NCBI RefSeq assembly: GCF_024868665.1
Contig: NC_079890.1
Location: forward strand, 37,735,294-37,799,293
DNA length: 64,000 nucleotides
Reading direction: 5' to 3'
Source: Triplophysa rosa
Lineage: Eukaryota > Chordata > Actinopteri > Cypriniformes > Nemacheilidae
Position numbers and translations under genes: made by a program. Under the pieces are notes generated by a model. It had not been told where the DNA came from and ran no database searches. It saw only the letters and a program-made list of their open reading frames with translations. Positions 24,680 through 41,602 of this stretch are shown here, one piece after another (within the stretch, counting starts at the first letter, position 1; the number at the start of each line of letters is the position of its first letter).

Positions 24680-24813
24680 AGAGCGCATCTGAAGCAGAGA
24701 CCGATGCGCGCATGCGTAAAGGATGCTGATGCTGAGGGAGATCCGCGCGCGCAGATGATGGGCATGTGAACGCGGGCCGGGGTTAGTCTTCACTGGACAC
24801 CTTTGATGAAAGG
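24680..24813 (+). promoter_or_regulatory. rgs20: Candidate rgs20 promoter and 5' UTR exon
   Basis: A short CpG-dense island (GATGCGCGCATGCG, GATCCGCGCGCGCAG, AACGCGGGCCGGGG) ends at a consensus donor AGG|GTGAGT with the last exon base at 24813. It lies about 770 bases upstream of the first recognised rgs20 coding exon on the same strand, with only AT-rich DNA between. A leader exon transcribed from here is the simplest reading. Alternative first exons encoding longer N-termini, known for RGS20 in mammals, would lie elsewhere and were not found. Confidence 0.5.
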
Positions 24814-25581
24814 GTGAGTTCAATTGCTTTTTACTACATTACACCATTGCGTTATTAGATCATTGATGCAAATGAGTGTAAATTTGGATCATAAATTTGA
24901 GACGTTTCTCTTGGAATCCATGACATGAGATCTCTGCATCTCAGATACCTTCAGACTGCTCGTCCAGCTGCTGTATTGTAAGCATCCTCTCTACAACAGA
25001 AATAAACCAAACAGAATCGTCTGTTTTATTGAATTTCAATAGTGCGTGTGTGTGTTTAATAAATGAAACCATAGTTCGAATAAAATATGCAGTCCGTTAT
25101 GTAATGTGGAAAACGGAAATTCAAGAGACATGTGCATTTATGTATTTATGCTGTCTAAATAATGCATGCTATAGCCTACATAAAAATAGCCATTATGGAA
25201 TGCATCTTTACATCCATGCAATATACACAAGACAGAATGGTGTGCAAAACCAAATAGTTTGAACATGAACATTATCATTAAAATAATAAATAAAAAACAG
25301 TAATTGTAAACGTGACACTTATTTTTTGTGTGCATGTATAAATATTGTGTGTGTGTGCTGTTGATCTCAGGTGCTCTGTTGTAATTGGTCTCATTGGATA
25401 CAAATGTTCACTGCAGGTCTTCTGTGTATTATGGCATGCGGGCCTTTTTCCTACCTGGAGGACGGTTTCAATTAATTAAGCGTGATCCAATTGTGAATGT
25501 GAACTTGTGTTATATTGGTAACAGTTGCATGGGTAACTCGCTCACTGTGTTTTCATGAACTGCAAGTTGTGTCTGTAGCTC

Positions 25582-28084
25582 ATGGGGTCTGAACGGGTGG
25601 AAATGGGAAAACGACCATCGCAGGATGCTGGTAACGCCACCCAAGTGCACAGTACACCCCCCAAAGCTCAGATGTCGGGAAAGCCGAACGCGCAAACCCT
25701 CGGCCGGCTCAATGCTCCTCCGAACGCCTGCTGCTTCTGCTGGTGCTGCTGCTGTAGCTGCTCCTGGTGAGGAGGTTCACCTTTATAACACACTAGAGGA
25801 TCAGATTTGAAACTTATTTACCTTTCGACAGATTCACATGCAATCTGCAGACCAAGGAACAACATATTAAACAAATCTCATTGTCACAGAAGGCCAAAGC
25901 TTACAATATACAGTATGCACGTGTAAACCAATGTATGTATAATTATGTCACACATATTAACATGCTTTCAGGGTAGTATATGACATTTTAAAGATCGATT
26001 TAAAACAAAATGATTTCTGTGGCTAGATACGACTTCATATATGTGTGTTTTTATGTAATGCGTGTGTGGCAGGTGGTTACCTGAGAGTACAGGTGAGGTC
26101 TTTGTAGGTGTTTCTGGAAACTTCATTATGTTCACGGTAGTCTGAATTTAGCAGCAGGTCCCACGTACAGCATCACCATCCCAGTGGAGTCTCTCATGAG
26201 ACATACATGTCTCACAGAGTGCTCACAGTGTCCAAAAAACATGTTTTTCTGACATGTGTGCAGTCTGACGGTACGCTCTGGCAAGGAGGAAAAGATTCAG
26301 ACGACGGTCGCAGACGAACAAGAGGATGCCGAACCCGAGCAGAAGTGAGTTGCATTACAACATATGACGTAATATCGCGTTTGTCTTGTACTGTAGAACG
26401 AAGGGCCAACTTTTCTGAAGCATGACTTAAAACGTCAGGGTTGCCATGTTTGTGCCAAGAAATCAGCTTAAATATTGAAAAAAAACATAAACACTAATGA
26501 TACGTTTTTAAGATCTTTCTCACTTGTGAACCTACTTGATCATGTAAGCAGCAGCATTAAAAAATGTATCTTCGTATTTATGCATTTGTAGGAAAAGAGT
26601 GCAGATTTGGCAACCCTGCCTGATACTTTGAAGACTAAATCATTTTCTTTGTTGCACTATTAGTAGATTAATAACGTGTTGAGTTTTATTTTGTTTATTA
26701 AAATGCGTAAAATTGATTTTGCGTTGCCATTTAATCCTCTTGCAAAGCCTCAGGTGAGAGTAACATAGTTATTTAACCTTACTCAACATGCATAGGGCCC
26801 ATGGAAGAGGCATTTTTTTATCGCATCTGCAAACCTTTGTTTTACATTATTTTTCAATCAAATATCACAACTATGCAAAATTTGAAAGATAAAACACTTG
26901 AAATACATGTTCTGGACTTGTTTTTGCACTCAATAAAATGCTCAAAAATAGGGGCACTTACAGTATATAAGGGGTAAAAAACTATCATTGATCTATAATG
27001 AAGAATCATTACCATGTTAATTGACATCACAGGTAAAAACACCTGGCCTCTCATTGTGAACTAAAGGTTGCATTTATTAATATTTATTTTGATTACAACT
27101 TTTGTCCACAACCTTGTCTAGCTCTGAACTTTAGGCTGTTTGTGGTTTCTATGTAACACATTATTATAGAAGGTTTTATAGAAAATATTATTTATGGAAA
27201 ATGATTATAGAAAAACTCTAAATTCTGATTGATCTGTATACAGTGTTTTGGAATGATCTAATGTGGAGAAATGAATGTTTCTTCTTTGTTGTCCTACCAG
27301 GCGATATGACAGCAGTGTTGTGTTTTCTGCAGGCTTGAGCTCACACTAGAGGAGGTGCAGTCTTGGTCAGAATCCTTTGAGAAGCTCATCAAGAGCCCTG
27401 AAGGTCGTGCACACTTCCAACAGTTCCTGAAGTTTGAGTTTAGTGAAGACAACATGTTGTTCTGGCTCGCCTGCGAGGAGCTGAAGAAAGAGACCAACAG
27501 AACGACGGTAGAACAGACCGTGAAACGGATATATGAGGACTACGTCTCTGTACTGTCACCTAAAGAGGTATTTTTTATATTAAATATATGAAGAGTTTGG
27601 TTCCAAAATGAGATAACTCCGTTTTTAAAAAAAATCAAAAACCATGTTTTTTATTATGCTTTCTTGTGTTAGCTGTATTTTTTGAGTTATTATGGCTTAA
27701 ATCAAAACAAACCAACTCCGGTTTGATAATATATTTTTATATAACTCTTCATATATATTCTGCCCTAACAAAGTCCATACGGCCCCAGAGGAACATGCGA
27801 TTGCTCAGATGTTGCGCTTTCATAGCTCAGGAGATTTCTCCACTGTTTTGTGCACGTTGCCTCAGAATGAATTGTTTTTAAATACTGTGTGTGTTTAGGT
27901 GAGTCTGGACTCGCGGGTGCGTGAACTGATCAGCAGTAAGATGCAGGACCCCTCCTCGTGCACGTTTGACGAAGCGCAACTGCAGATCCACACGCTCATG
28001 CAGCGAGACTCCTACCCGCGATACATAAACTCCAGCACCTACACGGACCTCATAAAGAGCCTCCAACAGCCCGATCAATCCTAA
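25582..28084 (+). CDS. rgs20: Regulator of G-protein signalling 20 (RGSZ1 type)
   Basis: GTPase-activating protein for Galpha-z and Galpha-i, membrane-bound through palmitoylated cysteines. Coding exons: 25582-25766, 26264-26344, 27333-27567 and 27899-28084 (stop 28082); donors GTGAGG, GTGAGT, GTATTT; phases 2, 2, 0; 228 residues. The ATG in CTC|ATGGGGTCTGAACG begins MGSER.EM.KR, the start of the short mammalian RGS20 form, 3 bases after an acceptor (exon from 25579), so longer isoforms reading through are possible. The cysteine string CCFCWCCCCSCSC spans residues 50-62, its last Cys split by intron 1. The RGS fold covers about 100-217, with FSEDNMLFWLACE, SPKEVSLDSRVRE, and DEAQLQIHTLMQRDSYPRY. 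RGS19 and RGS17 share these features; the MGSER.EM start and the neighbours favour rgs20. Confidence 0.94.
27780..27865. repeat. Fragment of the dispersed GAGATTTCT repeat in rgs20 intron 3
   Basis: GATTGCTCAGATGTTGCGCTTTCATAGCTCAGGAGATTT closely matches the block at 46920-46955 and, inverted, 40755-40800. It marks a small insertion within the 331-bp last intron. Confidence 0.55.
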
Positions 28085-28576
28085 CACACGCACACAACAT
28101 CTGCAACTCAAAAACAAGCTTAGAGGAACCTTCCAGGTTAAACACAAATTCAACACTACCACGCAACAGTTGTCCTCGAGTTTTAAAAATTCAATCATTT
28201 TTGTGATTTGGTGACACCTGCAGCAAAGAAATGACACACTTTAACTTGCATTCAACCTGGAACGTTCCTTTCCTAACAATTCTCTGAAGCCTTTTGATGT
28301 AGATACGATGGCAGCACCGTGACTGTGCCTTGCTTCACACGCTAGAGAAACTAATACAGGTGTCATGAAACACTGGTCCTGTCAGTTAGTTTCCATGTGA
28401 AATGATAGATGTCGCTTACAAGACACGGATTCTGAACAAACGAACTCTAAAGTATATCTTCTGTGTATGACCTGCATGCATGTTTTTAAATGCAGCGATT
28501 GCATTTGATACACGTATGTATACTGGATAATTGTACAAATAGATTGAAGTATAAATAAAGCACAAAAAAAAAAAAA
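28085..28576 (+). other. rgs20: rgs20 3' UTR and poly(A) signal
   Basis: AATAAA at 28554-28559 is followed by a run of about 15 A's at 28563, the first good signal after the stop codon. The 3' UTR is therefore about 480 nt. lypla1 terminates from the other side, roughly 480 bases further. Confidence 0.7.
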
Positions 28577-29060
28577 AAGGATCAATAAATAATTTTTAAG
28601 TAAATGTGAGCTGATATAGCTTTATAATTCAGGAATCTAAGTGCTAATGTTGTAAATAATACAAAAGACAGATATAAAAAGTTTGAAAGTATATGTAAAA
28701 AATTACATTTACTTATTTACCTACTTAAAGTTACAATCGGAAATTTTTGTTGCGTTAGCCAATACAATACTCATCCTGGACGTCTGTACAGATTCACGCA
28801 AAGGCCGGCATTTGGATTTTCCGGAGGACTTCTCATTTTCCTGTGACTCCAGAGAGATAAATCAAATGACAGTCATTCAAAAAATAAATAAATAAAAAAA
28901 ACAAATTTGGCCCATCATTTCCCCAATGATAAAATCAAGTCCCTATCTAGTTTTCTTGTTAAATATGTTGTTTCACTAAGCAATGCGTCACACTAAAAGA
29001 ACACGTATTGACTTTGACAACTAGACCATAACACAACGACGCTGATATTCACATGTTTGT
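28577..29060. other. Space between convergent rgs20 and lypla1 tails
   Basis: AT-rich. It includes 28755-28875, related to the repeat at 20600-20760. No trace of tcea1, which sits here in tetrapods. Confidence 0.6.
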
Positions 29061-29066
29061 TTTATT
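29061..29066 (-). other. lypla1: Candidate lypla1 poly(A) signal
   Basis: AATAAA on the minus strand, about 345 bases after the stop at 29410; the first clear canonical signal. Confidence 0.5.
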
Positions 29067-29409
29067 CCAACTCGATTTGAGGAGCCCTTTCACCCAAGTA
29101 CACATGGGTGTTGACATCACGTAATGCCTCACAATGTTAACCAAAGAAAATAAGTCTTGCCATTGCTGTGGAAACTTTTAGGATATATAACAACCGATCA
29201 TTAGCCCGAGTCAAATATTACACAGTTTACTATAGTAAAAGCGTGCAGTTCTCCTACAGACGTACACTAGCGTAGCTCAGTACAGTACAGTTCCTTGGTT
29301 CCAGTTTTGAGCTCAGTTCAAGCTGGGTTTGGAAGTACTTGGCAGAATTCAGTCAGATGAAGACGCGCGGCAGCTCGATGTCAACGAACGGCCAATTATA
29401 GATTATCGA

Positions 29410-33750
<4,341 letters not shown>

Positions 33751-36633
33751 ATGTCTGCGAACAAAATTACTGGAGGGAAAACTATTGATATTGTAAAGAA
33801 TCTACCTCGTATAAACCTCGCCAACCTTCGACCAAATCCGGGAGCTACGAAAAATGTGAGTTGTCAGCAATTTTGCGTAAAATGCATCTGGTCAGAAGTT
33901 TAGCGTGCTAGCTAGTAAGTGACCAGCATCAGTTACTATAAACTGCTGGCAATGTGGCCAGTGCAAGCAGTGACGTATTCTTATGACTGAAATTGCGAGT
34001 TTATTTAGAAATATAACAAGTTATAAATGTGTACAAAAATAATGTAACATAAATTTAAAAAGACCGAAATAAAAGTGCAGTCAGTGTGAAGCAGCACAGT
34101 GCTTCTATGATTTTGAGGAGGGATTTGGTTCCATTGAGATTGGTTTTCTTTAAATGTTTTCATCATATATTATGTTCTTAAGCTCTAGGCTTACAGACCT
34201 GAATCAGTTTTATGTCTTTGAGTAAAGATTTTTGTCCATAATTTATACATCTATGGGTATGACATTGACAGTGTCACAAATACAGTAAACGTTGAGAGTT
34301 TTGAAATATTGTTTTTTGTGTATGTTTCTACTCATTTATCATAACAGAGCTTTTTTTGAGAGCTGCACCCTTTGGCTATTCCCTCCGAAATGTTTTTAAA
34401 TGATAGTAACAGTAGTAAACAATTCTTTAACCTTTCAGTTAAACTTGTGTTAAAGTGATACTCAAAAATGAAAATTCTGTCATCATTTACTCACCTTCGA
34501 GTTGCTAATCTGTATAAATGTCTTTGTTCTGATGAACACAGAGAAAGATATTTGGAAGAATGCTTATAACCAAACAGATTTTGCCTCCATTGACTCCCAT
34601 AGCAGGAAAAAATACAATGGTTGTCAAAAGTGCCCCAGAACTGTTTGCTGTTCTAAATTCTTCGAAATATCTTCTTTTGTGTTCAACAGAACAAAGTAAT
34701 TTTTCCTACTATGGGAGTCAATGGGGGGTAAGATCTGTTTGGTTATATAAGCGTTCTTCCAAATATCTTTCTCTGTGTTCATCAGAAGAACAAAGAAATT
34801 TATACAGATTTGGAACAACTCAAAGGTGAGTAAGTGATGACAGAATTTTCATTTTAGGATGAAGTATCCCTTTAAAGTTTAACATTTTCTATATTTATTT
34901 CAGTCTATCTATTTGTCACACACATTCCACACGTCAGCTTTCTTATACTGTGTGCAAGTGAAAAACATACTAGTAAACGAGGTTATAATAATATACACAA
35001 AAATATTTATAATAAGTAGGATAAAAATAGGAAACTAAAAGGTAAATAAAATGTTATGCAAAAGGGATGTGCAAAATAGCGCATGTACAAATATGCATAA
35101 TGTGTTACATGATGGTAACTGTACAATGTGTAAAATGATATCTTGTGTAAATTGTGACACAATCAAAGCAATACTATCAAAACAATTTGTCACAGGAGAC
35201 GCACAGAGGTCATGGCATGCACGGGGGTAATAAAAGTGGACGGGGTCATAAAGGTGAGCGACAGCGTGGTAACAGACCCCGATTGGGCTTCGAAGGCGGA
35301 CAGACACCCTTCTACCTGGTAATCCCAAAATATGGCTACAATGCGAATCACAGGTAATATTGTTTAGATACATGGTGTTATATAGACCTTCTTTAGCATT
35401 TATGTTCTGTGCATCCTATCTTTATTATGCCTTCATTGTGTTGTCTAACTTGTGTGCATTACATTTCTTCAGTCGTCGACCGCAGTACCCCCCGTTCTCC
35501 CTGCGCAAACTGCAGTATCTTATAGATTTGGGCCGTATTGACACCACGCAGCCCATCGATCTGACTCAACTGGTCAATAGCAGAGGGGTTGCGATCCAGC
35601 CGCTGAAACGAGACTATGGCATCCAGCTCGTCGATGAGGTGTGTGTTCACTGTCGTGTTTGTATTAAAACCAGTCTTGCGTGTAAATGACTGTTGTGTAA
35701 GTTATTTCATAGAAATGTGAAATGTGAAGTAAATATTTACACAACAAATACATGATTTGCTCGCCATCTTAATAAGAATAATGAAGACTTAAAGTCCTCA
35801 TTCACTCCCATTATATGAAATGTCAGATGCTAACAAAACGCCACATTTTTGTCATATAGGTTGGGATCAACAGTGAATTTATTTAAGAAATTGCAACCAT
35901 AAATCAAGTTCGTTTTTTCTGTGCCATCTTTTAAAACCTATCATCTTGGTCTTTTTTAGAAACAAGAAATTGTTGTCTATGACGTGTTAATTTGTATGAA
36001 CTGTCCAGAAGGGGGCAGCACCAAACACAATTTTAAGGGTCAAGTGATTTTTATTAAAGGCATTGTGTGTGTGTCTGTTACAGGGTGCTGATATATTCTG
36101 TGCAAAAGTTAACCTGGAAGTTCAGGTTGCATCGGAGAAAGCCATCGCTGCCATTGAACGAAATGGGGGTGTGATTACAACAAGCTTCTACGATCCCCGT
36201 AGCCTACGTGAGTATACTGACACAAACTCTGCAAACATGATTTCGGTACCAAGCAAGTTAGAAACGCTGATGCTGAAAAACGTCTTTTGTTTCAGAGGTC
36301 CTCATCAAACCAGTGCCCTTTTTCATATCTGGACAACCCATACCCAAGCGCATGCTTCCCGGTGAAGACCTTCTTCCATACTACACAGACGCCAATCACC
36401 GCGGCTACCTCGCCGACCAGGATCAAGTCCAAGCAGCGCGTCTAGCCCTGGCTAAAAAGTACGGCTACAGCTTACCTGACATCACAAAAGATGAACTCTT
36501 CGACATGCTGGCGCAAAGAAAGGATCCTCGGCAGATCTTTTTCGGGTTATCGCCCGGATGGGTGGTTAACATGGAAGATAAGAAGATCCTCAAACCCACC
36601 GACGAGAAAGTCTTGCAGTATTATGGCTCTTAA
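33751..36633 (+). CDS. mrpl15: Mitochondrial large ribosomal subunit protein uL15m
   Basis: Component of the 39S mitoribosomal subunit, imported into the matrix. Exons: 33751-33855, 35196-35353, 35473-35638, 36084-36207, 36296-36633 (stop); donors GTGAGT, GTAATA, GTGTGT, GTGAGT; phases 0, 2, 0, 1; 296 residues, equal to human. It reads SLANL-like [11 protein letters not shown] near the N-terminus, then [25 protein letters not shown], the uL15 Gly/Arg signature that threads into rRNA, then [39 protein letters not shown] and [17 protein letters not shown]. The ATG at 33751 was chosen because it gives the conserved N-terminus and reads through to the splice site; 33734 and 33740 are in another frame and stop at 33796. 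Poly(A) signal AATAAA at 36724. Confidence 0.97.
34450..34876. mobile_element. TTAA-flanked MITE (family B) in mrpl15 intron 1
   Basis: TTAAAGTGATACTCAAAAAT to GATGAAGTATCCCTTTAA, with long inverted halves: GTAAATTTCTTTGTTC-like blocks and AGATATTTGGAAGAATG, with the matching complement near 34745. About 427 bp, the largest family B copy here. Confidence 0.8.
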
Positions 36634-36723
36634 TGCTGACAGCGTGATGTGTGCGGACCTAATATATATATCTGTGTATATAGAGTGAAAGCGTTTCAAG
36701 AATTGTTTGAATTCATTGTCTAT

Positions 36724-36729
36724 AATAAA
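36724..36729 (+). other. mrpl15: mrpl15 poly(A) signal
   Basis: AATAAA 91 bases after the stop codon, the first canonical signal. Confidence 0.75.
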
Positions 36730-39152
36730 CATTCGATTCCACATTGCATTCCTCAGTTATTGATTTTAATAAGGGGTGTGCACAAAAAACATACAGGACA
36801 GTGAATGCCTGTCCTGCTGGTGAAAATGTGTTAATGTGTAAACCATAATGCAAAGAAAGATTTCGTATAACTCAAGAAGCATCGGTAACACTTTTTCTAA
36901 TGTTCTGTATGTAAATAAGGAAAAGCTTTCTTGAATAAGACATATTTAGAACTCACAAATATTTGAATTATTGTAAAATGATTGGTTTGTGTTCAACTGA
37001 GAAAAGAAAGTCGTGTACATGGTATTTTCGTTTATGGATGAACCGTAGCTGCTTTTACAATGAGGAGTGCATCTCAAAATAAATGACAATGTGTATTATT
37101 TGGCCTTAAACATTCAGCTTTAAGTGAAGTGTTGCGAAACGTCTTTGGTAGCAGGTGAGAGGAAACGGGAAAAACAGGAACCAGCTGCGTCAATGTGTGG
37201 ACGCCTGTGAACGCGCTGTTACTCGCTGACAGCTGTGTCCTGGAGCGCGCGTCACTCCGTCAAACCCCGCTGGCGCGACGCGGCCGATGCGCAACGCCGA
37301 GTGACCGATTGTTCTCATCGAAATGACTTTTAGAGAATCGTACTGAATATTTTCCACATCAAGGGCCTTTACAGACATCTAAATGTAATACAATTATGCA
37401 TTTTCATGAATGTTATTATTGAAGGACTAACATTTGGCCAAGTTTGGAGTTCACTGCTTGATCATTTCCCGTTTTGTGTATGTTCGGAGGGCATATTGGT
37501 ACGATATACACCCTCAGGTATGATAAATGAGAAAACACTAAACTTGCTTAAGGTGTTTATTTGAAAAGGAGTTTGGCAAAAAAGGGGCAAACTACCGCGT
37601 AACAGGAACGTGGCTTTAATTCTGATACATAGAAACACATAAAGCTCATAAGTAATAAAGCAAACATTGAGTTTTATTGTTTATATATATATATATATAC
37701 ATACACAGTATTTCGTTGCTCTCAGCTTTTCACATTCTAATCATAGCCTATCACATGCATACAAAATCTTTAATACACCACCTTTGGCCCTTGCATGCCC
37801 ACCACAACATTTTTTTACTTGGCCTACTGATTTTTACAGAGTATTGCTTTAGAAAGTGTTTGAGAGACAAATCAATGTGCTTAATGAAAACGTTCAACAT
37901 CCTAATCTCATAGAGTTACATTTATTCTTTATTTATTGCTTTTTCTAATTTACTCGGCCGGTGACTAAATATAGCTGCCGCATTGTCATAAAGTCTGGGC
38001 TGTTGCTGACATTATCAAAGGAAGCACATGTGTGTTTAACTAAACCAACTAACTGCAACTCCCCTCCTTACAGTACCTTTTCTGATGGAGAGATTGGCTT
38101 TTTTATGGATGCATATGGTTTGCATAGAAAACTGCACAGTTTACGTAAACCATCACAGAAGGTCTACTGGATTTAATGGTTATAATAGGAATTGTATTGG
38201 TGTTAAGGGATCTCTTTGGGTCTTTGCTGGTATTGTGTTGGGTTGGTGGAATGGTGTATGGGAACCAATAGAACACCATCCTATTGGAGTGAGACGCAAA
38301 ACACTATACATTTTAATGGTTTTAATGGTAAACAGCTGATGCTTTATATATATGTAAACCATTAGAATTTGTATTGTTTTTTGAAGAGAGAGATTGACTA
38401 TAAAGTAAACAAACTATAAAGTCACACAAAATGAGAAAGCAGACTTATTTGCTCCTTTTTTTCCAGGCCTTTGTTGAGGGTGCAGGGGTTGTGAGCGCCT
38501 GAACGGGTGGGTCCGCACGGCCTATGATGAAGCGTGTTCCTGTCGCCAATAATAAACCCACTCCAAGGAGATATTTACATGGCCAGAACGGGACAGGAAA
38601 AGCACCACGAATCCTTTCAGCATTATTTTCTAAATAAATCAAAACCTCAGGAAAGCGAGCTCACAATCAGTGTTTATGAGTGAACACCAGCGCTTATCTT
38701 CAAAGCAGCAGAAAGCACGGCTGAATGTACCTGCACTCAATATGAGCTTAAATGTCCTACTGCATGTGTGTGAGAGAGAAAGAGGAACGTGTAAGAAAGC
38801 TTAAAATCTCAACGCTGACCCGAGGAATAGACCTGAGAAATAAAGGTCCCATAGAACCAAAAAGGGTTGCAAAGCTGCAGAAACAACTTTTAATTTCAAT
38901 TCAAGCCTGTTTAATTATCTTTTAAAAAACATAAATCAACACACTGATTTGATTAACGTACCCCAAAACTAAATATGTTTGGATAAAAGCATCTGACAAC
39001 TGTAATATGTAAATATGGTCAAAATGGTTGTCGATAACAAAATGCAACAACTGAATATTTTTATTTCATTTGAAGAGTGCACATTACATTATGATTGAAA
39101 ATAAATAAATAAAAACACAGACATTTCACACCTATTACTTTTCTCAAGTGCA
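36730..39152. other. Intergenic DNA downstream of mrpl15
   Basis: No confirmed gene. 37180-37320 is a short CpG-dense patch. 38160-38370 is AT-rich repeat-like DNA. 38445-38642 (minus) is an open stretch with a membrane-like segment, discussed among the findings. Confidence 0.45.
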
Positions 39153-39452
39153 CTTAAAAGGATTTTTCACCCCAAATGAAAATTGTATCATTTGCTCATC
39201 CTCTTGTATACATTTCTTTGTTCTGCTAAACACAAAGATAGTTGGAAGAATGTCAGTAACAGATCTCATCCCTCATCTGCCATGGTAAGGAAAATAAATA
39301 TATGGGAGTCAACGGGGGATAAGATCCGTTTGGTTACTTACATTCTTCCAAATATCTTCCTTTGTGTTGAGCAGAAAAAATACATTTATACAGGTTTGGA
39401 ACAACCTGATGACCGAATTGGCATTTTTGGGGGGGTGAACTGTCCCTTTAAA
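39153..39452. mobile_element. TTAA-flanked MITE (family B)
   Basis: TTAAAAGGATTTTTCACCCC to GGTGAACTGTCCCTTTAA; the inner phrases AGTTGGAAGAATG and CATTCTTCCAAATATC are complementary. Confidence 0.8.
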
Positions 39453-39654
39453 ATACAAAATACTTTTCCATTTTACAGTGATACAATATGAAGGTGTTGT
39501 TTTGAAACGGCAACTTTTAGAATAACAAGATGATTCTTTTGATTATTTGTTGAGCGTGACGTGAAACAATACATTCAAAATAAAAACTCCCAATGCATAA
39601 TTGTTTCGTAACTTATAACAATATGCAACATATTAATGTTATAAGGTGACTTAC

Positions 39655-39800
39655 ACACTCTAAAAAAATGTTGGGTTATTTCAACCCATCATTGGGTCAA
39701 ATATAGACAAACCCAACGGTTGGGTTAAATTAACCCAGAATATGGTTATATTTGACCCGACAATGGGTTAAAACAACCCAGCATAAAATTGGTCATTGGT
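39655..39800. mobile_element. AACCCA/TGGGTT palindromic MITE (family C)
   Basis: CTCTAAAAAAATGTTGGGTT at the left and complementary AACAACCCAGCAT at the right, with TATTTGACCC/GGGTCAAATA inside. The right end is eroded. Confidence 0.7.
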
Positions 39801-40389
39801 TGGAATAAGCCAGCATTTTTTATAGTGCAGAGTGGCAATGACCCAGCTAGAAGGGAACGTTCTCTAAAAGTTCTCTCAAAGTCATCAGAAAGGTTCCCAC
39901 GGTAACATTTAAAAAACATTTTATGGACATTACATATCATTGAAAAAAAATTCTAAAACCACTTGGTATAAAAATGTTTGATCGTAGGTGGGACAGAAAA
40001 ACATTTTCATAACCTAATGGCAATGTTAGCAAAACGTACATATTTTGGGAGCTGGGGAAAAGGAAAAGACAGCATAAATCAGACCTGACAAACTTGTTGA
40101 TTTGAACAGCATACAAGTTTAAGAGCAGATTTCAGCCAAAGGTATTTTATATTCAGCCCAAAAAAGAAACGTCGGCCCTATAACAAATGTGTATGTGAGG
40201 TGTGTGTGGTAGGATAAGAGCGGAATACAGTGCAGTGGCCTGCTGAGGCATACAGTAGTTGATCACAGTTTACTGAGAGGTGAACAATGAGCAGACTGAT
40301 AACAGTCTTATCACACACACGCTGACCGCAGAATACAATCCAACATTACCACTCAATACATCTCTGTCTCTCTCACACATATGCCTCTC

Positions 40390-40800
40390 CTCCCGGTCTG
40401 GGACGAGAAAAATCACGGATGAGATCTCTTTGAGACTTCAATGATTTCTCCCAGACATCAATGACATTAAACGGAGAAGGCGTGAAAAGTCTCATCTGCG
40501 TCCCAGATATTTCTCTTGAGAGAAAGAGTCAGAAATCTCACAAACGTCTCCATTAGAGTTTCAGAAGAGATGTCAACAATGTCTTGTCAAGTCTGCAAAG
40601 TCAATATTCTTGAAGATCTCAATACGAACTCAAACATTTCTCATCAGCTTTACCCAACTCCAGATTATTTGACCTCTACAATTCAATTCACATCTCCGTG
40701 CTCTTCATGCGTTTCGACAATCGAGCAATTTTAGGAGAAACATCTGATTGATGCATAAACTGAGACTCTGAGCAACTTCTGAGCAATGAAAAGTCTCTCT
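40390..40800 (+). repeat. Dispersed GAGATTTCT repeat, copy 1
   Basis: GATGAGATCTCTTTGAGACTTC, CTCATCTGCGTCCCAGA, AATCTCACAAACGTCTCCATTAG and AATACGAACTCAAACATTTCTC occur in the same order as at 50395-50560 and in inverse order at 46915-47335. No coding capacity; family not identified. The open frame at 40516-40734 is a by-product. Confidence 0.65.
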
Positions 40801-41403
40801 GTCATTCGTTGAGAAATGTACCTGTGTGATATTCGTAATGTATAAATAAGCGGTCATTCATGCGGAGTTCGTGTGTTATCTTCTTTAAGAGGCGGGGTGT
40901 CATTGTGTTTCCCTAATGTGGCCTCTGTAAGCGCGGCGCGGCACGGCGCCCCGCAGGGGTCTTGTAATCCACTGTGTGCGCCGCCATGTGTGTGTTTGAG
41001 TGTTTGCTGACCAGACCTATGTTTGAGGAGGGGGCGTGAGGCCATACAGTTACACTTGTGTGTGTCTTCTTACACACTCGGTCATTTGACAGACTGACCG
41101 AGCACACAAGCCGTGGAGAAGAGGAGAGATAGAGAAACCGGGCGAATTGAATGCTGCATGTTTGCCGATTCCACTGCCTGCTGAGCCCATACAAAACTAC
41201 ATCACGCAGACAATAGTCATTTACTGTCGTCCTTCAGACACCACTGTGTGGATGATGCTTGAATCACAAATTAATTTCTAAAGGGACTTCTAAGTAAGCT
41301 TCGGGACTCTGTTTTATCATATTTTATCATCTTCGGCATGCAAAAGAATCAAACTCTTCATTCTCTTTGTGGCATGTAAACACTCAAAGCACAGTACAAA
41401 CTA

Positions 41404-41602
41404 CACTCTAAAAAATGTTGGGTTATTTCAACCCATCGTTGGGTCACAAATGGACAAACCCAACCGTTGGGTTGTAAATGAACATATGCTGGTTGTTGGG
41501 TCAAATGTAAACATTATTTGGATTAATTTAACCCAATGGTTGGGTTTGTCCATTTATGACCCAAACGATGGGTTGAAATAACCCCACATTTTTTAGAGTG
41601 TA
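41404..41602. mobile_element. AACCCA/TGGGTT palindromic MITE (family C), intact
   Basis: ACTCTAAAAAATGTTGGGTT and its complement ACCCCACATTTTTTAGAGT form the ends, next to TA-containing flanks. GGTTATTTCAACCCATCGTT and AACGATGGGTTGAAATAACC are exact complements. About 199 bp. Confidence 0.85.
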
